Source of the DNA: Allomyces macrogynus ATCC 38327
Taxonomy: Eukaryota; Blastocladiomycota; Blastocladiomycetes; Blastocladiales; Blastocladiaceae
Assembly (NCBI GenBank): GCA_000151295.1
Contig: GG745343.1
Span: 379,774 to 443,773 of the forward strand
Direction: 5' to 3'
DNA length: 64,000 nucleotides
Both the position numbers and the translations under genes were made by a program. The notes below the pieces were generated by a model, which saw only the letters and a program-made list of their open reading frames with translations, did no database searches and was not told where the DNA came from. Shown here one piece after another: positions 11,521 through 22,415 of the stretch; positions within the stretch are counted from its first letter, which is position 1; each line of letters begins with the position of its first letter.

Positions 11521-14080
11521 TTACGCCGTTCGCACTCGGAATCGCAGCTTCTCGTTGCCGCGGGCCGGCTCAGGACACCGACCGTCTCGTCGGTCCAACT
11601 ATGGGTGCCCGAGGCCAACCTCGATGCCAAGGGCCACATCAAGCCGCGGCAGATCGGCCAAAAGAAACCGGTGTCACCGAAAAAAGTTTCGGTCCGGTCG
11701 CCGCCCGGCTCGGCGGGCAAGACGCTGCAGCATGGTTCGTTTGTTGGCCAGCGACGGGCGGGTCGAATCGAACGCAGCAATCTCCTCACGCGACGTCGGC
11801 ATGCGATAGGGTGGATGAGCGCGTTGGCCGAAAAGAAGCAGGAGATTGAGACGCTGCAGACCGAGAAGGCGGGTGCGTGCGACTGCCGAACGTTGCACAT
11901 GGTTTGAATCGAGTGGAAATTTGACGGCCATTCTTGGCGAACGGTAGAGCTGCGAAAGCAAACTGACCAACTCAAGGTGATTATCCTCAAGTTGCAAAGC
12001 GACAAGGCCGAGATGAAGAGTACGTTCTCCACCTGGTCGGATTCGCAACGGCAGCCTCGCTAACCTTCACTGCTCGCGACAGAGGGGCTCACGACGCAAG
12101 CCGAGCACGTTGCCAAGCTTCTCCACTCGGACAACGTCCCGTCGGCCGAGATTGAGCGACGGTACGATATTCCGCCCCCGTTCTGCGATCTCTTCATCAT
12201 CTCAGCGAAACTCACTTCGTTTCGCTTTCCGTGCTACGAACAGAGAGGAGCTCCAGTACATGATGCAGCGCGAAATCAACGCGAACCTGGCGCTCAAGGC
12301 GCGCATTTCCGAGCTTGAGGAGCGCGTGCAGATCATGGACGGTTTTGCAAAGCAGCAAACAATGTACGTTCGGGTCCGTGCAGATCGGTGCGTTGGCGTC
12401 TTACTCGACTAATGGCGACAGTTCGATCAAGGAGCGTGATAACGTGATTCAGCACCAGCAGTACACGATTGCCGAAATCAAGTCACAGTCCGAGGGGTTC
12501 CAGGAGCAGATCCGGTGCGTGCCGATGGATTGCGTGGTGGTGACTATTTGTTGGGCTCACGGACGCGGTAGGACGCTCGAGTTCCAGCTCGACCAGGTTC
12601 GCGTCTTCAACTTGAAAATGGAGAAACAGGTCAAGGTGTCGTCGACCAAGGAAGAGTGCGTTAATTTGCTTGATTTTGGTGCCGTTTCGATGACGCGTCG
12701 GATTGACGTTGGTGCTTTCGTAGAGAGTGGAGGGAGGAAGTCGCGCGGCTCCAAAAGATTGAGGCGCAGATCCGCCAAGAAAACGAGCAGCTGCGCGAGA
12801 AGCTGAAGTACGTTTCTGATTCCTTTTTTGGCTTAATCGCGAACTCATCACAACGATGCTATCCCACAGGGAAATGATCCACGCGACCGAGGGCGTTAAC
12901 GTCCAGTTTCTCGAAATGAAGAAGAACGTCGAGGCCAAGCGCGAGCACTTTGCACAGCTGTCGCAGGAGCTCGAGGAGGCGCGCAACCTGTACGCCGTCT
13001 TGATGGTGCGTGCCGGTTCTCAGTTCCCACATTTGAGGTGGAGACCATGACGCTCACGACGCTCGTCCACCAGACCCAAAAGAAGCAGCTGCAGTCTGAG
13101 CTCGGCGTCATGGTCAAGCAGCGCAACGAGGCCATCGACAACAACCGCCACCTCGAGACGACGCTGCTGAAAAAGGAGCGCGAGATCAACGACCTCTTGG
13201 GCAAGGTCAACGACACGATTAAGGAGTACGAGGGCAAGCTGACGGCCAAAGAGGAGCAAATGTGGGCGATCAGCGAGAAGCTCAACGAAGGTGCGTCAGC
13301 TTGAGTCTCGCCGGGCGGGTCGGTGCCTGACGTTAACCGCTAAACCGTTTCTAGAGGCGTCGAAAAAAGAGGTGGACATGTCGGCGGTCGAGCGCGAGTT
13401 TTTGATCGAGATGGAGCGCAAGATTGACGGTGCGCTCATTTGCACACATGCATTGTGCGGTTCAGCAGACTCGCAAAACTGAATTATCCGGCCATTCTCC
13501 ACCATCGCGATCAGCGCAAGCGAAGGCACACGCCGAAGAAATGGAGGATCTCGTCAAGACAGCCCGGCTCCGCGAAAACCAAGTCCTCGGTACGATCCCT
13601 TGTCGTCGTCACTTCCAACAATCACCTTCGCTCACCTGTCCTCTTGCGCGTGCCTTAGAGCTGACCAAGAGGCTCAACGATATGGAGACGCGGCAGTACG
13701 AGCCACGCATGGAACGGCTGCGCGCCATCGAAAAGGACTTCAAGTCGCGCATGGAAGAGTACCTGCTGGCCGAGGAGTCTCTCGAGACGGCGCTCATTTG
13801 CCCGAAATGTCTCCAATTTTTCCAGCACCCGCACACGCTGACGCCGTGCGGACACACGTTCTGCCGCGATTGTGTCGCGCAAATGAAGGCCGAGCACTAC
13901 GACCGCGTGCACTGCCAAGAGTGCCCGGAGGTGACAGTGCAGGACGTGTTCCGCAACGAGCCGCTCGAGAGCTTGACGGAGCGGTTCACGCGGCGCAAGT
14001 CGCTCATGATCTCGATGATGAGCTGGATCAAAGTGCTCAAGGTGTTTGTGCCGGGCAGCCAGGTCGGCGCGGTGCGGTAA
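11521..14080 (+). CDS. Coiled-coil RING-finger protein (putative E3 ubiquitin ligase)
   Basis: The gene starts at a Met (MLRRSHSESQLL) at 11521 and ends with TAA at 14078-14080. It is split into at least ten small exons with introns of roughly 50-90 bases. The basic, Ser/Pro-rich N-terminus has no recognised domain. Successive exons then encode heptad-rich coiled coil (for example MMQREINANLALKARISELE, LLKKEREINDLLGKVNDTIK and LTKRLNDMETRQYEPRMERL). The C-terminus carries a C3HC4 RING with CPKC, CGHTFCRDC and CQEC pairs, followed by about 50 residues. RING proteins recruit E2 enzymes and transfer ubiquitin, and the long coiled coil suggests oligomerisation or a cytoskeletal scaffold. The layout recalls BRE1, but the RING and tail differ, so I do not assign BRE1. 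Its head-to-head position with RSPH14 raises the possibility of a flagellar role, which is inference. Confidence 0.8.
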
Positions 14081-14733
14081 GCACAAAAGGGACTGCGGTT
14101 TGCTGGACTGTCGAGGGGAGATTCGTGGGTGGTAAATGGACATGGTGATCGTCTTCAAAATGGAAGTTGTGCGGCCGGAGTTTCAACTTGCGGCCCATGT
14201 GTCCCATCTCGACCCGAGCACGCAAAAGCCAGCAGACAAAATCGCGTGCGTCGGCCTTGGGTGCGCATCTCAACTACATTGTGCCAGCGTGTATAATGCG
14301 GTTGGCGCTTGCCCACCCAGTTCCATCGGAAAACGCTTATCCCGTCGACCTGCAACTACGTGCACAATATCCAGGCCAGCTTGATCTCGACCCACGGTTG
14401 GATCCCGTCCACGCGCTGCCGGTGCCTCTTGCTACAAGGGACCCTTCACACTCGCCGAGCCCGCTGCCTGGCTGCCGCGACGGCGCTTCGATTCCAAGGC
14501 TCCCCACATTCACGCCGCTGATTCTGGCGTCAATCGACTTTGCGCTCTCTTTCAACTCCTCGCGTCGCTCTCCGCGCGCGCGCGGTCAACCGCGCGAAGG
14601 ACCTTTCCGCGATTTCGGCGCTTGCTCGATATCAAGAACGCACGGCCGGCCGTCCATCCGCCCGTACCGCGTCGTACCGACCTTATTCAATCTCGAGGAC
14701 GCGCTTTGGTTGCGCATCCAAGCTCTCGTCATC
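14081..14733. other. Intergenic, upstream of STK32-like kinase
   Basis: About 650 bases precede the kinase start. Long open frames here lack recognisable domains and look like non-coding, pyrimidine-rich leader sequence. No RNA gene or repeat was seen. Confidence 0.4.
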
Positions 14734-17385
14734 ATGGGGAACCAAATGTCCGAGCCGGTCGACCTGAATGGACCAGGTTTGTCCCCGACGTGCTCTTTGC
14801 TTGAAGAATTTTCTTGGAATTCATTGGACATGATCCGGCTCGCGTAGCGGAGCTGCGCCATTTCCAACTGGGTCGTGTCATTGGCAAGGGCGCGTTTGGC
14901 AAGGTGCGCGATGATCCGTCATGTCGGCCAGCCTGACGGTCCTTCTGACCGATCCTCTATGCGATCCATCCAGGTCCGGGTCGTCGAGAGAAAGAAGGAC
15001 GGGCACAAAAAGGTCTACGCGCTTAAGTACATGTACGTTTGCTCGGCGACGCGATGTGGCCCGTAAACAGCTAATCGCGCTCACCCGGCCTGTTCGACTT
15101 GACCAGCAACAAGGAGCACGTCATCAAGCAGCGCGCGTACCGCAACATTATTCGCGAGCGCTCGCTCCTCGAAAAAGTGTTCCACCCGTGCGTTGATTTT
15201 CTTGCTTCTATGTCCATTGCTATTGTGATTCGAGACTTACGCCGCGGTCCTGTGCGCTAGGTTCATTGTCAATTTGTGCTACGCGTTCCAGGACGACGAG
15301 TACCTGTTCATGGTGTTTGACCTGATGATGGGCGGCGATTTGCGCTTCCACTTGACCAAATTCACGCATTTCCCGGAGCCCATGGTGTGATCCGTCTCGC
15401 ATGCTGGATATGTCTCGGTTACGAAGGCAACATGATCTGACGCGATCGTGTGAATGTAGGTCGCCTTTTACGCTGCCGAGGTTTCGAGTGCGCTGATCTA
15501 CTTACAGTCACGGAACGTGATCCACCGGTACGCAATGATCAAAACGCCAGACGGACTCGTCGACCAAGTCGATCGATCTCACGCGCCATTGGCCACGTAG
15601 CGACATCAAGCCCGACAATTTGCTCCTGGATGAACGGTACGTTCTGTGGGTGGGATAAGGATCCACCTCGCACGGGGCTAAGACCCCTGGCGGCTCATTC
15701 GCAGAGGGCACGTTCACATCACCGACTTCAACTGCGCGTGCTACCTCGAAGACGGCAAGGCCATTGTTTCCGAGACTGGCACGCAGGGCTACATGGCGCC
15801 TGGTACGCCCGCTATCTATTCGGCAGCACGCTGAGACGACTCGTTTGAGGTAACGACTTGCGTGCATCCGCTCTAGAGGTGTTCACGAACACCGGCTACC
15901 GGGAAAGCGTCGACTGGTGGTCGTTAGGCGTGACCTGTGCGTATAGCTCGACTCCGCGAGCGGTCTTCGACTTTATTCGCCGCTGACCCTTGCGTGGCCA
16001 GTGTACGAGCTCCTGCACGGTGAGCGGCCATTCAATGCCTCGACCGTCGACGAGCTGATTCGCTTGGTCTCGTACGAGCCGATCGAGTGGAACTGCGAGT
16101 GCTCGCCCGAAATGCTCAACTTTGTGCTGTCGGTGCGCATTGTCGCCAGCGTCCTCGCGCATTCATCGTTCACGATTGCTGACATTTGACGGGTGCGTGC
16201 TAGTTGCTCGACCGGACCGTTTCAAGGCGACTTGGATGCGGATCACGCGGCGTGCTCGACGTTCGTCACCACGACCTCTTTCAGCGCTACGGGTATGATT
16301 GGGAAAAGCTCGTCAACAAAGAGATTCAGCCGCCGTTTGTGCCCGATGTGCGTTTTTGTCCACCTCGCGGTTGCTCGCGACGACTTTCGCTGACTGCTGA
16401 GCGTCTGTCTGTCTAGTCATCGGCCATCAACTTTGATGCACGGTACGAGCTCGAGGTACGCATTGCACGTTTGGACTGACGCTGCGCCCGACTTGAGCCT
16501 CGCTCACTTATTGCGGCCTTGTCTCAGGAGCTGCTTCTCGAAGAGGAAACGCTGCGCCCGAAACGGAAACGCACCTCGGGCGTAGCGACTGGCTCCAACA
16601 TGATCAACGGCGTCTATGTGGACCCGTCGCACCCGATGGCGCGCGAACTGCGCATTCTCGCCGACGAGTTCCACTCATTTGATTACCAAATCTACGAGCG
16701 GTACACGGGCATCACCGACCCGACCAAACAGTCAGTGGGCGACCCGCCATCGTGGGTGCGTTGCGTTGACCCGCCCAAGCCACTCAGCCTGTCGACGCCG
16801 ACATCACCGTCGCTCGACAGCGTCAGACCGGAAGACAACCCGTCGCCATTCAAGCTGCAGCCGAAAACGGCGACCGTCGCGGCGTCGTGCCCGGCACTCG
16901 CGTCCGACTTGATCCCGCCGCCCATGCCGGCACCGCCGCTCCCGCGCCGGACCACGGGCTCCTCCAATGCTACTGCGACGATGGCGACGGCCGCGACGGG
17001 CACGCGTGCCGGATCTCCCGTGCGCGAAGTCGTGTCGGGCCTGTTCCATCAGCGCGCCTCGCTGAACCGGAGCGGGCCCGAGTACACGCACGTTGGGCCC
17101 GACGGACCCGGTCGGTCGTCGTCCCCCGTCGCGCGTGGATTGCCGCCGCCGCCGCCAGCGCACCACCGCGACACGCGCACGATTCAGCCTATTCAGGTCG
17201 ATTTCGAGCCGAGTATAGTGCCGCGCGCGTCCATGTCGCCGCCGCCGCACCAGCCGCATCCACAGCAGCACCAGTCGGCGACCGGGTCGGCGGGGTCGGC
17301 GGCACTGTCGGGGAGTGGAGGTGGTGGGTCGCCGCGGGTCTCGCCGTCGCGCAGTGGCGCCTTGGCGACCGGGTCTTTTGGATGA
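14734..17385 (+). CDS. AGC-family Ser/Thr protein kinase, STK32/YANK-like
   Basis: This is a serine/threonine kinase of the AGC group. Many small exons join to give the full catalytic core: FQLGRVIGKGAFGKV (glycine loop), VYALKYM (ATP Lys), VIHR/DIKPDNLLLDE (catalytic loop, split by an intron), GHVHITDFN (metal motif), GTQGYMAPEVF and VDWWSLGVT. DFN in place of DFG, the N-terminal MGNQMSEP with Gly2 for myristoylation, and the YELEELLLEEE tail all match the STK32 (YANK) family rather than PKA or SGK. After the kinase core a tail of over 250 residues, rich in Pro, Ser and Gly, has no domain. The animal proteins have a much shorter tail. The start at 14734 is chosen for the myristoylation signal. 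Substrates are unknown; membrane attachment is predicted from the N-terminus. Confidence 0.93.
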
Positions 17386-19326
17386 CGGCAAGGCCGGGTC
17401 AGTTTCGTGTGAAAGGACAAAATGGGACACGAAATGGTTAGTGTCGATACCGCCGCTGGTTCGCGTGCACGTTCGGGAAATGAAGCGCGCAAGCTTTATC
17501 TCACCTGGTCTCCAGTCCTGAGCCTGATTATTTGCTGTCGGCGCGGTTCAGGTGCGGTTGCGGCCTTGGGTCGGACTCATATCGGTCGCTGACTAACACG
17601 GCGGTAATCCTGTCGCCCACGCGCTATGGGCCGTCTCCCGTTCCCGCTCTGTTTCCCATTGTTGTCGTTGTCTCTTTCTCAACACCGGCATCAAGTGTCG
17701 CGTCGTGGCGAAGCGGCGGTGAACTGGCGTGAACCGGTGGCGCTCGTGGCGAACATAGGTAGTCCTTGCCCTTTTTGCAGATCATTTCCTTGCATCGCAA
17801 AACGCAAGTCAACGCAAGGGCAGACTTTAAGCGTTCCGTTCCACGGATGCATGATCTGGTCGACAACGCCTTGGTGAAGGCAATCGAAACGGCAAAGCAA
17901 ATGGTTGCATTCTTGGGCGACCTCTCCATCCATTTCAGCCTTGCACCGCTTTCCAGACAAGACGCGACCAGTCTCTTTTCGTCAGAGATGATGCACCGCA
18001 CAGCACACTGGTGGAGCACCCTGGCCGCCGTTCTTCTGAACGGCAGGGAGCAGGAGACGCTGAGCCTTCGGCTATGGACTGGTGCGCTGGGATATGGTCC
18101 TCTGTCGAGCTTCATTTCTCTCTCCACCCGGCCCGTTGACCGACCATTGATCTAGTCCGCACCGTACAGCACTTTCAACGGTGGTGATCTTGACACGAGC
18201 GACGCCATCCGGGCCGCCCTTTGAGCTCCAGCGAAACGGCTCCGCCAAGTTCATCACGATCCGACCGCTGGTGCGACGTCGTACAACTTCCTTCAAGGTC
18301 GCGACCGCGCCGCCAGCTTTTGGGAACAGCAGCCAGATGGCGGTTTGGCAGCGGCCATCATCGGCATAACTGCGTGTGGGAAATCCAGCGCCCTGGGCCT
18401 GTTTGCTGCGCCTCTGTTTTCCTTCTGGAGAGCGGTTTGCTCTGTTCGCTGGCGTCCGCGGTCGCGCTTACTTTCAAGCAGGGAAGAGCAAAGCAGCCTG
18501 CTCGACGGGAGTCGACAACACAAACGTGGATTGACTGGCTGACACGCGCGTGCACCGCTTTCTTTCTCTCTGCCGATGCAGACCACAATCCAGCTACCGC
18601 GTCCATATTACCAACTTGGCCGGCCCCTCGAACAACTACGCGCCCGCCGACGCCTTGCACTGTGCCTTTTCAACGGATCAGCGAGCGTCTTACCCGTCTG
18701 CGCTCGCACTTGGTCAACATCCAGCAATTTCGAAACGGCTGTTACCTACCGCGCGTGCTTTGTCGCTCATTACTCTGTTCAACGCGGTGTGCAGGTGCGT
18801 TTGCCAGGCAGGTGAGGGCCAGCCGTCTGTCGACCTGAACGCGCGCCCGCAATCGATCCAACCAACGATTCGTCGTTCGCTCTATAGTCACTGCAGGTCG
18901 GTTTGCAGATTTGCACCGACGACCGGGCGAGTCGACGCGCTGATAAGTATTGATCAACTTGCGTTCAGTATTTCCGCCGAGTTGACCTTGCCCGACTTGC
19001 ACGGCACCGAACCAACTGACTCCACCCCAACCCTCACCGCGCCGTCCCCATTCTTATTGCGCCCACATCCTCGCGCCCGGTTGCCACGGCACCGTTCCTT
19101 GACCTTACCGCTACCCTTCACCCAACGAACCGGTCACGCGCAAGTCACGAACTTGTCTCGCGGCCGTCCCGCTCCAGCCTCGCCCTTGTTCGTACGCGTC
19201 GTCGCGCGCGCATATCTCCCCGCGCCGCGCCCCCCTCGCAACGGCCTTCATTACGCAGCCCTGTGACGCGCGCGCGTGCGCGCCCACGATACTCTGCGTG
19301 CGCATATCGCCCGCGCGCTCCGGAAT
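17386..19326. other. Long intergenic region upstream of RGS gene, with one unproven open frame
   Basis: About 1.9 kb have no recognised gene. One plus-strand open frame, 17766-18155, encodes 129 residues with helical character (LVDNALVKAIETAKQMVAFL), but the opposite strand is open over the same bases and no homology is apparent, so I do not call it. The 3' part, 18550-19326, is pyrimidine-rich and probably the 5' leader and promoter of the RGS gene. Confidence 0.35.
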
Positions 19327-21303
19327 ATGTCCGCGAGCTGGACGTGGCTCGTCCCCTGCTGCGCGTGTGTGCGCGACGACAACAACAGCAGCGACAAGAA
19401 TATTCGCGACCGCAGCAGCCATGCCGCGCCTCCACCATCGGCCGACCCCGTCGCCGCGCCGGCACCGGCCACTTCGGCAACGCCCACGGCAGCGTCAGAT
19501 CGTCGACGAAGTGTGTTCCCTCCCGTGCGACCACAATCGTCCTTTCTCCACCACCGATATTCTGTCGCGCACCTCTCCGACGCGGACCTGTCCGACGCCA
19601 GCACCAAGGTCGTCATCTCAACACAGCCGACCGCTGGAAGCGCGCCGATATCGCTCCTCGCCGCATCGACCAAGGGCTCTGACCGCACGACCATCGTTTT
19701 GACCGCTTCCGGACCGGGAACGCCGCTCGGTTTGCTCCCGGCCAGCTCCTTCGCTTTCGACAGCGTGTTCGACCTCGATATCACCGTTGCCGAACCGTCG
19801 TCGTTCCGAGGAAGCGACGAGTCGACGCTCGTTGACGGACCGTCCACGCCCGAAAAGCCGCTGCGTCGCTTGTCCACAACTGCACCCGACGATTCGAACC
19901 CAGCTGCCGGTCAACGTCCACGGCGCAAGAGCTTTATTGACGCGTTCCAGGCGCTACGTCCGAAATCGGCTCATTTGTCGAGCTGGATTCACCAGGTGCG
20001 CCAGACGCCAGCATCGTTGACCACATCTCCACCAAGCTCGACGGCACCCAAGCGCCGCACGCTCTTTGGCCGCGTCACATCTGCGGCTCCGTGGCAGCTG
20101 CTGTTCCTGCCCGCGCTCACGTCGTCGTCGCCATCTATTCCGTCGTCGTCCTACCTTGACGAGGACGAGCTGCCCGCCAAGCCGTCAAGCACACCGACCA
20201 TGGCACCTCCACCGCAGGCTGCGCACGCGCAGCACGATGTGCTCTCGGTCGACGTGAATTTCGTCCGCCCGTACGCGTACGACGACCTGTCACTATCGGC
20301 ACAGGCCTCTCCCGCCGATACGACCGTGACGCTCGTCAACGCGCCGTGGGTCTCTTCTCGGCCCGCCGGGCGCGCCGACGCGCCACTGCCACAGCCCCTA
20401 CCGGCCCTGCCGCGCACCGCATCCAAGCGGTTCGAGACGGTCGACGTGGCGACGCCGCTCTTGCTCGCCGCTGAACCCAAACCGCGCGCGCGTTCTGCAA
20501 GCGCATCCGAGGCCGTGCCCGCCAAGCTGCGCCGCCCGTCGGGCACGCCGCGCAAGCTCATGAATTTCTTTGGCGAGACGCCGCCGGGCGATGTGCCGCT
20601 CGCTGCCATCACCGCGTCGGGCCTCCCGGCGATGCTCAATGCGCGGCTGCCGCTGTGCTACTTTCTCGCGGCACTGCTAGAAGATTACGCCTCGGAAAAC
20701 TTGTTCTTTGTCCTCGAAGTGGAACGGTACGAGGCGAGCCCATTCCCGGATCCGCACGCGCACCTGCGCGCGGCATTCGCCGTATTCGAGACCTACCTCG
20801 GCCGCGGGTCGCAGCTCGAGGTGAACGTTGCCGGCCGCGCGCGGCAGGCCGTGCTCACGGACATCACCCGACTCGCCGCTGCGGGTCGGACGGGCCACGG
20901 CGACGCGGCCGGGTTGCGCCACGTGTTTGCGCCGGCCAAGACGGCGGTCTTGGCGTTGCTCGACGCGTCGTACACGGCATTCACGCGGTCGCCGCGGTTC
21001 GAGCAAATGCACCTTGATCTGGGCGACGCCGAAACGTATTCGGCCGACGCGCGCAAGGCCGCGCTCGCGGTGCTCGCCGAGTACTTGAAGCGGAATGGGG
21101 TGCTGGAGGAGGCGAGCGTGGAGCCGGCGCGGCATGTGGGGGCGGCGACGGGCGGCGCGGCGGATTTTTTGGTGACGGAGGGGGACCCGGCGGCGCGCCG
21201 TGCGCTGCTGCGCCGGATGGTCCAGGGGTTCTGTATCACGATGCTCGGCGTCGACATTGTCAAGTACGCCACGCAGGGTGGAGACGCGAGCGGGAAGCGC
21301 TAG
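19327..21303 (+). CDS. RGS-domain protein (regulator of G-protein signalling)
   Basis: RGS domains speed GTP hydrolysis on G-alpha subunits and so end the signal. The gene is a single exon of 658 codons from a Met at 19327 (MSASWTWLVPCCACV). The Cys cluster near the N-terminus could be palmitoylated. About 400 residues of Ser/Thr/Pro-rich, probably disordered sequence precede the RGS box, which starts around GLPAMLNARLPLCYFLAALL and continues through EDYASENLFFVLEVERYE, matching the F-L-EN-F pattern of the domain. It ends with the helical segment AARRALLRRMVQGFCITML. An upstream GTG in the same frame at 19276 exists, but the ATG is preferred. The G-alpha gene at 3.1-4.5 kb is a natural partner, though pairing is inference. 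The long disordered N-terminus is unlike small animal RGS proteins. Confidence 0.85.
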   Translation: MSASWTWLVPCCACVRDDNNSSDKNIRDRSSHAAPPPSADPVAAPAPATSATPTAASDRRRSVFPPVRPQSSFLHHRYSVAHLSDADLSDASTKVVISTQPTAGSAPISLLAASTKGSDRTTIVLTASGPGTPLGLLPASSFAFDSVFDLDITVAEPSSFRGSDESTLVDGPSTPEKPLRRLSTTAPDDSNPAAGQRPRRKSFIDAFQALRPKSAHLSSWIHQVRQTPASLTTSPPSSTAPKRRTLFGRVTSAAPWQLLFLPALTSSSPSIPSSSYLDEDELPAKPSSTPTMAPPPQAAHAQHDVLSVDVNFVRPYAYDDLSLSAQASPADTTVTLVNAPWVSSRPAGRADAPLPQPLPALPRTASKRFETVDVATPLLLAAEPKPRARSASASEAVPAKLRRPSGTPRKLMNFFGETPPGDVPLAAITASGLPAMLNARLPLCYFLAALLEDYASENLFFVLEVERYEASPFPDPHAHLRAAFAVFETYLGRGSQLEVNVAGRARQAVLTDITRLAAAGRTGHGDAAGLRHVFAPAKTAVLALLDASYTAFTRSPRFEQMHLDLGDAETYSADARKAALAVLAEYLKRNGVLEEASVEPARHVGAATGGAADFLVTEGDPAARRALLRRMVQGFCITMLGVDIVKYATQGGDASGKR

Positions 21304-21520
21304 CGAGATTATATTTGTCGGGCTGGAGTGCAGAGACGGTGTGAGTGCGTGCGTGATGTGTGTACAGAAAGTGGTGGCGAGTAAAACGTCTTTTTTACGG
21401 TTGAGAATGCGGATTTGAACACGCGAATCGAGGGAGCGGACACCCACCACCCTTTTGTCGCGTAAGGTCAGATTGCAAACGCCTCGTGGGCAATCTGCGA
21501 TCGAGGGCAAACCGGCGGGC

Positions 21521-21655
21521 GGGATGAGCGCAAATGGCAGGTCGACCATGGTGGATCGAGAATCCTGTTCCGCTCGATGCGATAAAATGCGCAAACTGAC
21601 GTCGGACAACATTGTCCACCCGAAACCCTGCGGCTCGTGCTCAATCGGGACGAAC
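21521..21655. repeat. Imperfect direct repeat, copy A
   Basis: About 135 bases share clear similarity with 21731-21868 in the same orientation. Both copies run from a gatg-gcgcaaa start, through a ggacaacattgtcc / gggcaacattgtcct core, to a tgctcaat-gggacgaa end. They lie in the convergent intergenic region between the RGS and Mrp10-like genes. No open frame or terminal inverted repeat explains them. Confidence 0.6.
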
Positions 21656-21730
21656 AGAGGCATTGCAGCGCGCGAGAGAGCGAACAAGCAATCCCCATCC
21701 GCATCGGTGGACAACGATAGCAGATGACGT

Positions 21731-21868
21731 GGGGATGGAGCGCAAACAACAGACCGGCAAAGGTGGATTGGGCATCTTGTGTTGCCCGATGCGAGAAAAC
21801 GCACAAATTGACATCGGGCAACATTGTCCTCCCGAAATTCTGGCTCCTGCTCAATTGGGACGAAAAGT
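21731..21868. repeat. Imperfect direct repeat, copy B
   Basis: This is the partner of 21521-21655, with many substitutions and few indels between them, so the duplication is not recent. Just downstream a smaller exact tandem pair (cggcaaaacggaacgag, twice) occurs at about 21905-21940. Confidence 0.6.
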
Positions 21869-21988
21869 GACTTTGGTGCGCGCGGGGGATCCAAGTCGTA
21901 GGACAGCGGCAAAACGGAACGAGCGGCAAAACGGAACGAGACATGTATGGACCTATGAAATAAACAACCAACCCCACCCCCCACCGAT

Positions 21989-22415
21989 CTAGCGATACCG
22001 CCGCGGCTGGTTGACGGCCGGGATTTGCAACCGGACAAAGTGCTGGTTGAGGTTCTGGCCCTTGGCGGGGCCCTTGGCGCTCTACATGCCGGCCAATCGT
22101 CACACATGAGTGACCACGTCTTCGCAGCGTCGGTGGCCAACAGGCAACAACGACGTACGGCCGTGGCGATGCACTTGGTCACGGCCGTGGCAGCCTCGCG
22201 GCAAGCAGTCGCTTCGATGCCGCCCGACGACCAGCAGTTGAACAGCGCCGTCATCTCCGTCGCACATGGTGCGGCTAGATAGTATCGATTTGGTTGGTTG
22301 GATCAGCTTATCGTTCGGTGGAAATGGGTGCCGGAATGAGCTGGGACTTCGGTCAACCTTGCAGGAACGCGCGCGGACGCAGTTGCAGGTACTTGCGAGT
22401 TGCTGTCGACGACAT
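21989..22415 (-). CDS. MRP10: Mitochondrial small ribosomal subunit protein Mrp10/mS37-like (CHCH domain)
   Basis: Mrp10 (mS37, CHCHD1 in animals) is a small twin-Cx9C protein of the mitochondrial small ribosomal subunit. Three minus-strand exons join in phase: 22358-22415, 22159-22274 and 21989-22081, giving 88 residues from a Met at 22415. The CHCH fold is complete: CATEMTALFNC and CREAATAVTKC are both C-x9-C pairs, separated by WSSGGIEATA. The last exon, SAKGPAKGQNLNQHFVRL, matches the Lys-rich, Asn/His C-terminal tail of fungal Mrp10. No single open frame reveals this gene. Import would use the Mia40 disulfide relay known for twin-Cx9C proteins. Another small CHCH protein is possible, but length, tail and the WSS-G spacing favour Mrp10. 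Confidence 0.77.

Noticed and set aside
17766..18155. A 129-residue plus-strand open frame with helical character
   Set aside because: The opposite strand is equally open, codon use is ambiguous and no homology or exon context was found.
20677..22254. A 525-codon open frame on the minus strand
   Set aside because: It is antisense to the RGS domain at one end and reads through the direct repeats and the wrong frame of the Mrp10-like exons; no domain is visible.
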